Shown here in pieces: positions 51,347 through 59,860 of a stretch of 64,000 nucleotides of DNA. The translations under genes were made by a program, and so were the position numbers. The number at the start of each line of letters is the position of its first letter. Positions within the stretch are counted from its first letter, which is position 1. The notes beneath the pieces are model-generated. The model had not been told where the DNA came from, searched no databases, and saw only the letters and a list, made by a program, of their open reading frames with translations. The stretch covers positions 124,001-188,000 of the forward strand of contig CAZLJD010000030.1 in NCBI GenBank assembly GCA_964559865.1. The letters are read 5' to 3'. The stretch comes from JAGHAJ01 sp964559865 [NCBI: uncultured Synergistota bacterium] (GTDB taxonomy: Bacteria > Synergistota > JAGHAJ01).

Positions 51347-51374
51347 ATTATACAGTATGAGGGTTGGTAGTCAA
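51347..51374 (-). promoter_or_regulatory. Promoter of the secreted protein gene
   Basis: On the minus strand TTGACT (complement of 51369-51374) and TATAAT (complement of 51347-51352), 16-bp spacer. The divergent glycosyltransferase gene has a TATAAT at 51390-51395 with a weak -35. Confidence 0.65.
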
Positions 51375-51418
51375 GTGCCAGTGGTGGTGTATAATATACA
51401 CCTGAAGGGGTGAGTGGA

Positions 51419-52534
51419 ATGAAGTTGCGTCTGTTTTACATTACTGCTGGTATGGGACACAAAGTTGCTGCTGAAGTTATAGCAGATGTGGTACGACAGA
51501 CTGGGATGGAGTGCGAGAGTATCGACTTACTTGGATTTGCCAATCCACTGGTGAGGTGGATGTATAGCAGATTCTATGAAATTATGGAGAGTCATTCCCA
51601 TGTTGCCTGTCGTTTGTTTTACAGGTTGGCCAGTTTGATTGGGAGTAACAGGAAGGTATTTTCTCCCATGATTAGAGGTATAGTATATACTATGAGGAGA
51701 CCTATGAAGGTTATAAGGGACTGCGATCCGGATCTTGCAGTGTGCACACACTTCCTACCGATCCTTATGCTCTCCTTTATGAAGAAAAAAGGTAGGTTTC
51801 ATGGTAAGGTGGTAGCTGTTATCACCGATTACACGCTTCACAGCTTGTGGGTAGATGAGGTGGTGGATCTCTACATTGCACCTAACAGAACTGTAGCGGA
51901 TGCACTTGTGGAGAGTGGCATAAGTGACAGTCGGGTAGTTGCCTCTGGCATACCTGTGGCACCGCAGTTCTCTGAGGTTGTCGGCAAAGATAAGCGTTTG
52001 CTCAGAAAAGAACTCTCTATTCCGCAGGATGATTTTGTCGTTCTCTTCGTGGCAAGCGGACTGCCGACCAGAAGATCTCTGAAAATAGTGTCTACGATAA
52101 TGCAGATAGATTTTCCGATGACCTTTGTTGTCGTTGCAGGCAGAGGTAACTCCATGGACAGGCACCTTGAGAAAGTGAAGGCCTCTAACTGCGTTAACTT
52201 GGTGAAACACGGTTTTGTGAGTGATATACACCGGTTACTGAGAGCTGCAGATCTGATCGTAACGAAGCCCGGTGGACTCACCGTTTCAGAGAGCCTGGCA
52301 GTTGGGTTACCCCTTGTGATGATTTATCCCGTTCCTGAACAGGAGGAAGAGAACATGAGATATGTTGTGTCTGAAGGGGCAGGTGTTTATGTAGAGGACT
52401 TGAATGAGATTCCTGTTATCATTCGGAGATTTCGTGAAGACCCTGAACTCTATGAGAGTTATGCGACTAATGCAACTCGTATAGGCAAACCCTTTGCCGT
52501 GTTTGAGATAGTGAATAATCTGCTTGAGATGTGA
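51419..52534 (+). CDS. Family 28-type glycosyltransferase (MGDG synthase/MurG-like)
   Basis: A 371-residue GT-B glycosyltransferase: the N-terminal YITAGMGHKVAAEVIADVV and the C-terminal nucleotide-sugar region KPGGLTVSESLAVGLPLVM are typical of diacylglycerol glycosyltransferases and MurG-like enzymes. It probably adds a sugar from UDP-sugar to a membrane lipid. ATG 51419 with AAGGGGTGAG before it. Confidence 0.82.
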   Translation: MKLRLFYITAGMGHKVAAEVIADVVRQTGMECESIDLLGFANPLVRWMYSRFYEIMESHSHVACRLFYRLASLIGSNRKVFSPMIRGIVYTMRRPMKVIRDCDPDLAVCTHFLPILMLSFMKKKGRFHGKVVAVITDYTLHSLWVDEVVDLYIAPNRTVADALVESGISDSRVVASGIPVAPQFSEVVGKDKRLLRKELSIPQDDFVVLFVASGLPTRRSLKIVSTIMQIDFPMTFVVVAGRGNSMDRHLEKVKASNCVNLVKHGFVSDIHRLLRAADLIVTKPGGLTVSESLAVGLPLVMIYPVPEQEEENMRYVVSEGAGVYVEDLNEIPVIIRRFREDPELYESYATNATRIGKPFAVFEIVNNLLEM

Positions 52535-52544
52535 ATAAGATCCA

Positions 52545-52583
52545 CACTTGGTAGATAGAGTAGATATTTGCCAAGTGCTTTTA
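52545..52583 (+). terminator. Possible terminator after the glycosyltransferase gene
   Basis: A 7-bp stem (52545-52551 with 52571-52577) with a long loop, then CTTTTACTTCTTT. Another small hairpin (AGGGG/CCCCT) lies near 52672-52690. The rest of the 250-base gap to the tRNA genes shows no coding frame. Confidence 0.4.
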
Positions 52584-52740
52584 CTTCTTTATTGTCTGAA
52601 GAGTCACTTTGAAAGCCTTATGTATCTTAAGCACATTGCCTTTGTTTTGTGGTATTTCCAGGGGTGTATTTGCCCCTTTGTTCTATCATAGGACTGGTAA
52701 ATATCTTCGTGCTTGTCTATCCATGTGAGCTAAATCTACC

Positions 52741-52770
52741 TTGACAATCTGTTTGTATGGGTGATATACT
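52741..52770 (+). promoter_or_regulatory. Promoter of the tRNA-Glu/tRNA-Thr unit
   Basis: TTGACA (52741-52746) and TATACT (52765-52770), 18-bp spacer, 14 bases before tRNA-Glu. Confidence 0.75.
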
Positions 52771-52784
52771 TAACCTGCTATGGT

Positions 52785-52860
52785 GCTCTCATCGTCTAGC
52801 GGCCAAGGACACTGCCCTTTCAAGGCAGCGGCGGGGGTTCGAATCCCCCTGGGAGCGCCA
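52785..52860 (+). tRNA. tRNA-Glu(TTC)
   Basis: A 76-nt cloverleaf with encoded CCA. Acceptor GCTCTCA pairs with TGGGAGC (one G-U); anticodon stem CTGCC/GGCAG with loop CTTTCAA gives anticodon TTC; T loop TTCGAAT. Confidence 0.95.
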
Positions 52861-52864
52861 AGGG

Positions 52865-52940
52865 GCCGGTGTAGCTCAACTGGTAGAGCAGCGGAATCGT
52901 AATCCGCGGGTTGTCCGTTCGAGTCGGATCACCGGCTCCA
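52865..52940 (+). tRNA. tRNA-Thr(CGT)
   Basis: A 76-nt cloverleaf with encoded CCA, four bases after tRNA-Glu. Acceptor GCCGGTG pairs perfectly with CACCGGC; anticodon stem GCGGA/TCCGC with loop ATCGTAA gives anticodon CGT, reading ACG. It ends two bases from the stop of hypE on the other strand. Confidence 0.94.
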
Positions 52941-52942
52941 TT

Positions 52943-53941
52943 TCAGCATATCCTTGGGAGCTGTTCTCCTACGAGTGAGTCTACGATCCGCTTTCCCCCT
53001 ATGTTTGTCTTCATTGCGACAATACCGGGGTGCTTGGCTGTAACCTCTCCTATGATTGCTGCGTCTCTGCCAAGGGGGTGTCTTTTCATTGTGTTAAGTA
53101 TTTCTTCTGCTGCCTCTGGGGCTGCAAAAAGAAGGAACTTCCCCTCGTTTGCGAGGTACAGCGGATCAAAACCAAGGATCTCGCAGTATGCCTTTACATC
53201 GGGTTTGATTGGTATCTTTGACTCCTCTATCTCTATGCCTAAGGTGTTATTAGCCAGAAATTCATTCAACACTGTCCCCAACCCACCTCGGGTTACATCT
53301 CTCATAGCGTGTATGTCCTTCGTTTTTGGGAGGAGCTCCCTTACCAATGGGTATACAGATGTACAATCACTTCTGAGCCCTTTGGGCAATTCTAGTCCGT
53401 TTCTAAGTGCCATAAGAGTTATAGAGTGTTCGCCCAGGCTACCACTGAGTATTATTTTATCCTTCTCTGATATCCTGTGTGGACCTATATCTATCCCATC
53501 TGGAATAACACCTATGCCGGCTGTATTAATAAAGATCTTGTCTACCTTTCCCCTTTCCACAACCTTTGTATCGCCTGTGACTATCTCTACCTCGTTCTCT
53601 TTTGCTGTAGCTGATATGGACTTTATTATTTCCTCAAGCGTATCTTCTGAAAGTCCCTCTTCTATTATAAGTGAGAGACTCAAGTACATAGGGGTTGCAC
53701 CAACCATGGCAAGGTCGTTTATCGTGCCTGTTACGGAGAGTTTGCCTATGTCTCCCCCGGGAAAGAACAGGGGTGAGACGGTGTGTGAGTCGGTGGTAAA
53801 TGCGATCCTTGTTGCAGATATATTGAGTACGGCAGAATCCGTAAGTTGTGAGAGTATAGGATTTCCTATTTTCGGCATCAGTCTGTTTTGAATGAGCTCC
53901 CTACTCAGCTTTCCACCGCTCCCGTGATCTAATGTTATCAT
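52943..53941 (-). CDS. hypE: Hydrogenase maturation protein HypE
   Basis: A 332-residue protein that dehydrates carbamoyl to the cyanide ligand of NiFe hydrogenases. DHGSGGKLS opens the ATP-binding domain (PurM-like), and the C terminus is PRIC, whose last Cys carries the thiocyanate. The ATG overlaps the hypD stop in an ATGA. Confidence 0.95.
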   Translation of the reverse strand: MITLDHGSGGKLSRELIQNRLMPKIGNPILSQLTDSAVLNISATRIAFTTDSHTVSPLFFPGGDIGKLSVTGTINDLAMVGATPMYLSLSLIIEEGLSEDTLEEIIKSISATAKENEVEIVTGDTKVVERGKVDKIFINTAGIGVIPDGIDIGPHRISEKDKIILSGSLGEHSITLMALRNGLELPKGLRSDCTSVYPLVRELLPKTKDIHAMRDVTRGGLGTVLNEFLANNTLGIEIEESKIPIKPDVKAYCEILGFDPLYLANEGKFLLFAAPEAAEEILNTMKRHPLGRDAAIIGEVTAKHPGIVAMKTNIGGKRIVDSLVGEQLPRIC

Positions 53942-55029
53942 ATCACCTTACCTCCATACTTGTAGTAGGCAGCACAACTCCCTTCGGTTGATACCATGCA
54001 GGGACCTACAGGCTCTAAAGGTGTGCACGCCTTTCCAAAAAGAGGGCACTGATAGGGTTCAATTATCCCTTTGAGGACATCTCCACACCGACATCCGGGT
54101 GGATCTTTACTCTCAAGTTTAGGTATCTGGAATCGCTTTTCTGCGTCTATGTGAGTAAAGTCCCCTTTTAGCTGCATGCCTGACATCGGTATCGTGCCGA
54201 TGCCTCTCCACTGTACATCTGTTGTTTGAAATACTTCCTTTAATACTGCTTGTGCTTCTTTGTTTCCCTCCTTCTTTACCACATATCTGTAAGCGTTTTC
54301 CACTGCAGGAGTTCCTTCTGCAATCTGGGATACCATTCGATATATGGCGTACAGGATCTCTGAGGCTTTAAATCCCCCTATAACGGCAGGTTTGTGGTAT
54401 CTCTCTGGTATGAAGTGGTAAGGTTTTTCGCCTATTACTACACTCACATGTCCGGGGCACAAGAATCCGTCTATGGCAATATCTTTATCTTCCAACAGCA
54501 TTTGCATTACGGGAGGTATTACCTTGTGCATAACCACTATGGATAGGTTTTTTATCCCTTTTTGAACGACCTCTTTTGCCAGCACAGCAGTTGCAGGTGC
54601 TGTAGTCTCGAAACCCACACCCAGAAAGACCACTTCTTTGTCAGGATTGTGCTTAGCGATCTCTATGGAATCTGTTGCTGCATACACTATCTTTACCGTT
54701 GCACCTCTGGCTATAGCCTTTCTCAAAGAGTTGCCGTTGCTACCGGGGACCCTTATCATGTCTCCGTAAGTTGCTATAATGACGCCCTTTTGCTGGCTCA
54801 ACCATATAGCTTTATCTATCTCCGATGTCGGTGTTACACACACTGGACATCCAGGTCCGCTGATGAAATTTACTTCCGGGGCGATGGCTTCCCTTATGCC
54901 ATATCTGAACATGTTTACTGTGTGAGTCCCGCAAACTTCCATAAATCGTAGATTTCGGGGTGCTTTTTGCTTTATCTTTTTGATGAGTGTTTCGGTCCAC
55001 TCGGGATTGTCCCAGTCAGGAAGACTCAA
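53938..55029 (-). CDS. hypD: Hydrogenase maturation protein HypD
   Basis: A 363-residue [4Fe-4S] scaffold on which Fe(CN)2CO is assembled with HypC. Conserved: FMEVCGTHT, GPGCPVCVTP, GVGFETTAP, FLCPGHVS, and the C-terminal cysteines in PGCRCGDVLKG, YQCPLFGKACTP and GPCMVSTEGSC. TTG start overlapping the hypC stop. Confidence 0.95.
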   Translation of the reverse strand: MSLPDWDNPEWTETLIKKIKQKAPRNLRFMEVCGTHTVNMFRYGIREAIAPEVNFISGPGCPVCVTPTSEIDKAIWLSQQKGVIIATYGDMIRVPGSNGNSLRKAIARGATVKIVYAATDSIEIAKHNPDKEVVFLGVGFETTAPATAVLAKEVVQKGIKNLSIVVMHKVIPPVMQMLLEDKDIAIDGFLCPGHVSVVIGEKPYHFIPERYHKPAVIGGFKASEILYAIYRMVSQIAEGTPAVENAYRYVVKKEGNKEAQAVLKEVFQTTDVQWRGIGTIPMSGMQLKGDFTHIDAEKRFQIPKLESKDPPGCRCGDVLKGIIEPYQCPLFGKACTPLEPVGPCMVSTEGSCAAYYKYGGKVI

Positions 55030-55241
55030 TACCGTTCCATCTCCTCAAATAGGGAAAGCATCTCGTTGACCTCTTTTTCACTGATTCTCTCAATTGCAAA
55101 GCCGGAGTGCACCATTACATACTCTCCAACCTTCACGCCGGGTAGCATGTCTATCCTTATTCTCTGCCTTACGCCGCTTAGCTCACCTATTGCGTAAGGT
55201 GGCGATATTTCCACAACCTTTAAGGGAATACCTAAACACAT
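55026..55241 (-). CDS. hypC: Hydrogenase assembly chaperone HypC
   Basis: A 71-residue chaperone starting MCLGIPLKV, where Cys2 binds the iron carrier. ATG 55241 is placed by that motif and by AGGGTGATG before it; the open frame extends 30 codons further upstream across the likely promoter. First gene of hypCDE. Confidence 0.93.
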   Translation of the reverse strand: MCLGIPLKVVEISPPYAIGELSGVRQRIRIDMLPGVKVGEYVMVHSGFAIERISEKEVNEMLSLFEEMERY

Positions 55242-55286
55242 AAGTTCATCACCCTTTTTATATTTTACTACCACAGTCAAGCAATT

Positions 55287-55301
55287 TGTGATATAATCAC
55301 A
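55287..55301. promoter_or_regulatory. Inverted repeat overlapping a -10 box between hypC and ccdA
   Basis: TGTGAT-N3-ATCACA, a perfect inverted repeat, contains the TATAAT (55292-55297) that would serve ccdA. A repressor or Crp/Fnr-family site is possible, but the spacing differs from the Crp consensus by one base. Inferred. Confidence 0.3.
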
Positions 55302-55330
55302 TGCATAGTTTTGGGGTAGGGAGGTAAGCA

Positions 55331-56023
55331 ATGTTCCCCAATGTAGGTTTTGTATCTGTTGACATTTGGACGGCCCTTGTTGCTGGGGTAGCTACTTTCT
55401 TTACGCCCTGCATATTGCCGGTTATACCGGGTTTTATAGCGTACTTCATAGCCGATAAGGAGAATAACCTGTTTAGGACTACACTTAACGCTGTTGGTTT
55501 TGTCGTTGGGCTTTCTTTCGTGTTTATTAACATGGGGGTGCTCTCGGCGTATCTGGGTGGGTTTATAGAGGGTAACAAGGGGTTGGTAAATGTCGTCTCG
55601 GGTTTGATCGTGATTGCGTTTGGAATACACATAGCTGGTATAGTGAAGATACCTTTTGTTGGGAAGATGGGTTTTAACATCAATGTAAGTAGTGGAAAGA
55701 GGGGATTCATAAGAGCTCTTGTCTTGGGGTTGGCGTTTTCTGTTGTGTGGAGTCCGTGTCTTTCTCCCACTTTAGGTGCTATACTGATCATTGCATCTAA
55801 GTCTGCGGAGATTTGGAAGGGGGCAGAGTTGCTTTTGTTTTACTCTGTGGGTATGGGAATTATGTTTGTTGCAACGGCGATGGCTACCAGAAGACTCTTG
55901 TGGGTGATCTCCAAGATGCAAAGGTATCAGAGGGGCATAGAGATAGCAACTGGTGTTTTGTTAGTGGTAATGGGTGTTATTATAGCGTGTGGCAAGTTTG
56001 ACTGGATAGCTACTCTGATTTAG
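55331..56023 (+). CDS. ccdA: CcdA/DsbD-type thiol-disulfide membrane transporter
   Basis: A 230-residue protein with six or seven membrane helices. The two redox cysteines are in TFFTPCILPVIPGF and VWSPCLSPTLGAIL. It moves reducing equivalents from cytoplasmic thioredoxin across the membrane to periplasmic thiol proteins. Two thioredoxin-fold genes follow, one cytoplasmic and one exported, which fits a relay. ATG after GGGAGGT. Confidence 0.88.
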   Translation: MFPNVGFVSVDIWTALVAGVATFFTPCILPVIPGFIAYFIADKENNLFRTTLNAVGFVVGLSFVFINMGVLSAYLGGFIEGNKGLVNVVSGLIVIAFGIHIAGIVKIPFVGKMGFNINVSSGKRGFIRALVLGLAFSVVWSPCLSPTLGAILIIASKSAEIWKGAELLLFYSVGMGIMFVATAMATRRLLWVISKMQRYQRGIEIATGVLLVVMGVIIACGKFDWIATLI

Positions 56024-56033
56024 GGGTGGTAGT

Positions 56034-56342
56034 ATGGGTAAGTTGGAGGATGTGAAAGAGCGGATAGAGAAGGGCGAAGTTCTCCTTATAGAGTTTTCGA
56101 GCGATGGTTGTGCACCCTGCGAGGCGATGAAACCCGTTGTAGAAAAGGTGCTATCGGAGGAGCGGTTTAGAGGTGTAAGGTTTGAGGAGGTGAATCTCAG
56201 TATGTATCCGGAATTCTCCGTTGAGTTTGGGGTGTTTGGCGTACCTACCGTCGTTGTGTTTAAGGACGGTAGAGAGTACAAGCGGAATGTGGGATATATG
56301 AGCGAGAAGAAGTTGAGGAAGCTTTTAGGGGGTGTGGTATGA
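56034..56342 (+). CDS. Thioredoxin-like protein
   Basis: A 102-residue thioredoxin fold without signal peptide. The active site is DGCAPCEAMKP (CAPC); the cis-proline segment FGVFGVPTVVVF is present. It is probably the cytoplasmic electron donor of the adjacent CcdA. It overlaps the next gene by four bases. Confidence 0.87.
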   Translation: MGKLEDVKERIEKGEVLLIEFSSDGCAPCEAMKPVVEKVLSEERFRGVRFEEVNLSMYPEFSVEFGVFGVPTVVVFKDGREYKRNVGYMSEKKLRKLLGGVV

Positions 56343-57067
56343 GGAGATTTTTGTATTTTCTGTGCATACTCTTTTTGTTGGTAGGTTTTGAGGTAGGATA
56401 TGCCAAGGTGCCCGAACCGTTGAAGTCTTTTGATGTAGCAGCCCAGCTTTCCAAAATAGAGGGTAAGGACCTCATCGTGATGTTTTCCAGCAATAGTTGT
56501 TACTATTGTAGAAAATTTATCAGCGTTACGTACACGGACCCTGCCGTTCAGAGATTGCTGAGCAACAATTACATCTTCTCTGAGTTACTGCTTGAGGACA
56601 AGAAACACAAGATGCACTTTATGGGTAAAGAGCTCACCTACCTCGATTTTGCGCGTGCATTTGAAATAAGGGGTACACCCACTTTTGTCTTTTTTGATGC
56701 AGCTATTAAACCGATAACTGGTTACCCGGGTTATGCCCCTCCGCAGGTGTTTGTGAAGGTACTCCGATATATATCTCAGCGGCTGTTCAAGAAGGTGAAG
56801 TTCGATGTATACTACAAACGGCAGGACAGCTTCTGGGGTAAGCAGAGCGTAAGAGAGATTACGAAACAGCAAGCCTCGTTTGTCCTGAGGAACGATCCTT
56901 ATGCCGTGCTACTTAAACCAGAAGACAATATAGAAGGTCTTGACAGAAGCAGGAGGTATGTGGTTTGCAGTGGTCAGTTCAGTGGTGATATCGTGAGTAA
57001 GATGAAGGAGATGGGTTTCTTTACCATTTTGGAGGTTAAGGGGTGTAAGTCTGGACTTGGGGATTAG
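56339..57067 (+). CDS. Exported thioredoxin-fold protein with rhodanese-like C-terminal part
   Basis: A 242-residue protein with a signal peptide (about 1-22, ending near GYAK). A thioredoxin-2 domain follows with active site SNSCYYCRKF (CYYC) and cis-proline FEIRGTPTFVFF. A C-terminal part (about 178-242) resembles the second half of a rhodanese: VVCSGQFSGDIVSKMKEMGF, where the Cys would be the persulfide residue. A role in periplasmic thiol or sulfur chemistry is inferred. The rhodanese call is tentative. Confidence 0.78.
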   Translation: MRRFLYFLCILFLLVGFEVGYAKVPEPLKSFDVAAQLSKIEGKDLIVMFSSNSCYYCRKFISVTYTDPAVQRLLSNNYIFSELLLEDKKHKMHFMGKELTYLDFARAFEIRGTPTFVFFDAAIKPITGYPGYAPPQVFVKVLRYISQRLFKKVKFDVYYKRQDSFWGKQSVREITKQQASFVLRNDPYAVLLKPEDNIEGLDRSRRYVVCSGQFSGDIVSKMKEMGFFTILEVKGCKSGLGD

Positions 57068-57072
57068 CTTGT

Positions 57073-57846
57073 TTATATGTCCAGTCTCATGCCGTCACTT
57101 GCTGCTATGACATTTATACCCGTTTCTTCGGATATTGACTGTGCAACTTTGTAAGGGTTTGCTTTCAGCATGGTGCCGCCAAAGTGCGTGAGAACGATGA
57201 GCTTAGGTCTTATCTCATTTGCTACTGTCACTACATCTTCTACGGATAGGTGTTGTATTGATGTCCCCTTTACAGACTTGTATCTCACGGTATTCATGAC
57301 TATTATCTCAGAATCTTTGTAGCTTTCGATTAGCTCTGGGAAGAATCGGGTATCTACCATGAAGGAGAGTAGCTTATCTTTTAGTTTGAACTTTATTCCG
57401 TAGGTTTCTACTGAGTGTTTGTGCCTTGTGGATGTACTGAAAGGTACGCCATCTATGTGGTACACTGAATTGCCCTTTAACACTTGGATGTTGGAAAGAA
57501 AGGCTCTTGTGTACGGGAGTACGACCCTGTTTTCTCCGAAAAGGGCATCTTCGGGTGCAAACAGCTGTCCTTTCTTTTTTATCCCTCCAAGTGTCATGCC
57601 GTCTATGAGTATGTTTACATCGTTTGAGTGGTCTATGTGGAGGTGCGAAAGTATGATGGCATCTATGCTCTCGATGTCTATTTTAGGCCTTGATTTGGCC
57701 ATTCTCACGAGCGTTCCTGGGCCGGGATCCAGGATGATGTTTATGTCATTTATATGTATGAAGACACCCCCAGACGCCCTTATTTGCTTTGACACGATGA
57801 ATCTAGCACCTGCTGTGCCGAGAAACTTTATGTAATTTTCGGACAT
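57073..57846 (-). CDS. Metallo-beta-lactamase-fold hydrolase
   Basis: A 257-residue protein with LSHLHIDHSND (HxHxDH), TRHKHSVETYG, a MVDTRFF segment and a late LTHFGG, close to RNase Z-like or general MBL hydrolases. Substrate unknown. ATG 57846 overlaps the stop of the NifX-like gene (TGATG); GTG 57849 is the alternative. Last gene of the minus-strand metVF operon. Confidence 0.8.
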   Translation of the reverse strand: MSENYIKFLGTAGARFIVSKQIRASGGVFIHINDINIILDPGPGTLVRMAKSRPKIDIESIDAIILSHLHIDHSNDVNILIDGMTLGGIKKKGQLFAPEDALFGENRVVLPYTRAFLSNIQVLKGNSVYHIDGVPFSTSTRHKHSVETYGIKFKLKDKLLSFMVDTRFFPELIESYKDSEIIVMNTVRYKSVKGTSIQHLSVEDVVTVANEIRPKLIVLTHFGGTMLKANPYKVAQSISEETGINVIAASDGMRLDI

Positions 57847-58265
57847 CACTCAAGAGCAGGTATTACCTGCTCCCTTTCACCAGACTTTCTCTTCTGGATG
57901 AGTGAGTATATGGTGTGGAAGTTTTCTGCTATTACCTGCAGACACTCCTCAACGCTTTCCCTCTTGACAACCACAGGTTGTATTTCTGTTGACTTACTCA
58001 TCTTTATGAAGTTTGGACTCAGTACTCTTCCTACGAAGACCTCCACGGAAGGCAGAATGGACATGATTTTCTTCATCTTACCGCTGCTACCGTGTTTCTC
58101 TTCCTCTTCGTCTTCAAGAGCGATGTTCTTCACCTTTTTTACTAATTCGTACTCTCCATCCTCCTTGACCCTGTAGACAAGGAATTGTGATGTGTCGCCG
58201 AGATGTTTCTTTGGCATGCTCTTACCGTCATCACTTCCCAGTACTATAGTGATACACTTGTCCAT
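57846..58265 (-). CDS. NifX/NafY-type iron-molybdenum cofactor-binding domain protein
   Basis: A 139-residue protein with the dinitrogenase iron-molybdenum cofactor family layout (ITIVLGSDDGKSMPKKHLGD at the start, HLGDTSQFLVYRV, PSVEVFVGRVLSP) and an inserted charged segment EDEEEEKHGSSGK. No nitrogenase genes are present. Such proteins in anaerobes probably bind metal clusters in other contexts. ATG after TAAGGAGGG. Confidence 0.78.
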   Translation of the reverse strand: MDKCITIVLGSDDGKSMPKKHLGDTSQFLVYRVKEDGEYELVKKVKNIALEDEEEEKHGSSGKMKKIMSILPSVEVFVGRVLSPNFIKMSKSTEIQPVVVKRESVEECLQVIAENFHTIYSLIQKRKSGEREQVIPALE

Positions 58266-58277
58266 AACTATCCCTCC

Positions 58278-59162
58278 TTATACCCCTATCATGTCGAGTA
58301 ACATGGGTAACTTGTTCAGTGATGCTATAGGCATTATGTGGATACCATCTGCGAGATGCTCTCTTCTTATGGCTATTATGATTTCTGCTGCTATCTTAAA
58401 TCCCTCCTCCAGTGGGTTGCTGGCGTTTGCTATCCTCTTTATGATGTGTTCTGGCACTATTATACCCGGTATGTGCTCATTCATGAATGTTGCCATTCTC
58501 ACGGAGCGTACGGGTATTATTCCTGCCAGTATCTTGGTTTTTATACCGGAATCGCTCATTAGCTTTATGAAGCTTTTCCACCTCTGCAATTCGAAGACTG
58601 CCTGCGTTTGAAAGAACTGTGCACCTGCTTTTATCTTCTTTTTCATAGTGATTATCTGCAGCTCTTGGGGTGTGAAACTTGGGTTTGTTACTGCACCTGC
58701 AAACAGGTTTAGCGGTGTGTCTATCTGATTATTGCCCATATCTCTGCCTTCTGATAGTTCTCTTATTGCCCGAAGTATTCCCACAGAATCTAAGTCGAAT
58801 ACCGGTTTTGCTGCTGGATTATCTCCTAATGAGGGGTGATCTCCTGTAAGTGCGAGAAAGTTCTTTATCCCTAAGGATGCTGCAGATATGATCTCTCCCT
58901 GTATAGCTATCCTGTTTCTGTCCCTTCCAGTAATGTGGAGCACGGGTTCAAATCCCTCTTCTATTACCGTAAGGGCTGCAGATAGGGCACTCATCCTTAC
59001 TGATGCACCCTGAAAGTCGGTGATGTTTATGGCATCAACTCTTCCTATTAATGGTTTTATATGTTTCCTTAGGTGGGTTCTGTCTATGCCCTTTGGTGGT
59101 GCAACTTCCACCGTTATAACGAAATCTTTACTGTTAAGTGCTTTTCTGAACTCCATGTGCAT
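58278..59162 (-). CDS. metF: Methylenetetrahydrofolate reductase
   Basis: About 294 residues of the MTHFR TIM barrel: VEVAPPKGIDRT (with the catalytic-region Glu), NITDFQGASVRMS, ALTGDHPS, and AQFFQTQAVF. It reduces methylene-THF to methyl-THF for methionine synthesis or the Wood-Ljungdahl methyl branch. ATG 59162 or 59156. It directly follows metV, as in the MetVF enzymes of acetogens. Confidence 0.92.
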   Translation of the reverse strand: MHMEFRKALNSKDFVITVEVAPPKGIDRTHLRKHIKPLIGRVDAINITDFQGASVRMSALSAALTVIEEGFEPVLHITGRDRNRIAIQGEIISAASLGIKNFLALTGDHPSLGDNPAAKPVFDLDSVGILRAIRELSEGRDMGNNQIDTPLNLFAGAVTNPSFTPQELQIITMKKKIKAGAQFFQTQAVFELQRWKSFIKLMSDSGIKTKILAGIIPVRSVRMATFMNEHIPGIIVPEHIIKRIANASNPLEEGFKIAAEIIIAIRREHLADGIHIMPIASLNKLPMLLDMIGV

Positions 59163-59831
59163 CTACCTCTTTCTTACATTTATGTGTCTTGGTTTTATAA
59201 CTTTAGAGTAGTCCTTTGGTGGCAGGATTTCCTCCATACGCTCCAGCTGTTTTAATCTCGACAGCCTTTTGTATATGGATACCCAGACGCACTCCTCTTT
59301 AGGGTTTACCTCACACATGCCGTTTTTTGCCCCTCCACACGGTCCATTTAGCAACCCCTTTGGGCATCTTGTAACCGGACATATTCCACCTGTGTAGTTT
59401 AAGACGCACGAACCACATGCACTGCAGGTTTCGTTAAAGTATCCTACTCTTTCTACTTCACCTATAAAGAGGGTGTTTGTTCCAGAGTACACGGGTATCT
59501 CCTCACTGAGAAGCTGTTCGGATGCTTTTGCAACCACTTGGACACCGTCACCGCATGCTATACTCAGTATCGAGTCGGAGTCGTTTAGCTCGTTAATGTG
59601 TTTTTTTAGATCCAGTTTTACCCTCTGCAAGTTACATGAAGGGTCTATTACTACATACCCGGTGACGAGCTTTCCTGCAGATTGAAGTCTTTCCTTTAGC
59701 TCCAGAATCTCGGGTTCTCCTCCTACTTTTGCAAGTGCAGAACACACGGCACAGCCACTGAGAAACACCTTTTTGCTCCCTTTTAACACATCTAAGATCT
59801 CTTCAAAGGGTTTCTGCTCGGATATAATCAT
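59163..59831 (-). CDS. metV: MetV, zinc-binding/Fe-S subunit of methylenetetrahydrofolate reductase
   Basis: A 222-residue protein of the MTHFR C-terminal-like (MetV) family. It has cysteines in GCAVCSAL, CSACGSC, GICPVTRCPKGLLNGPCGG, NGMCEV and EECVW, suited to iron-sulfur and zinc sites. It forms a complex with MetF and passes electrons from ferredoxin or another donor. ATG 59831 after AAGGAAGGAG. Confidence 0.9.
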   Translation of the reverse strand: MIISEQKPFEEILDVLKGSKKVFLSGCAVCSALAKVGGEPEILELKERLQSAGKLVTGYVVIDPSCNLQRVKLDLKKHINELNDSDSILSIACGDGVQVVAKASEQLLSEEIPVYSGTNTLFIGEVERVGYFNETCSACGSCVLNYTGGICPVTRCPKGLLNGPCGGAKNGMCEVNPKEECVWVSIYKRLSRLKQLERMEEILPPKDYSKVIKPRHINVRKR

Positions 59832-59860
59832 CTTTCATTACTCCTTCCTTAATTCCTGCT

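Noticed and set aside
52540-52780. Gene in the 250-base gap before tRNA-Glu
   Set aside because: Only short frames without ribosome sites or protein-like composition; the frame that crosses the tRNA genes is spurious.
57846-58265. Evidence for nitrogen fixation
   Set aside because: A lone NifX-like domain is common in anaerobes without nitrogenase; no nif structural genes are present.
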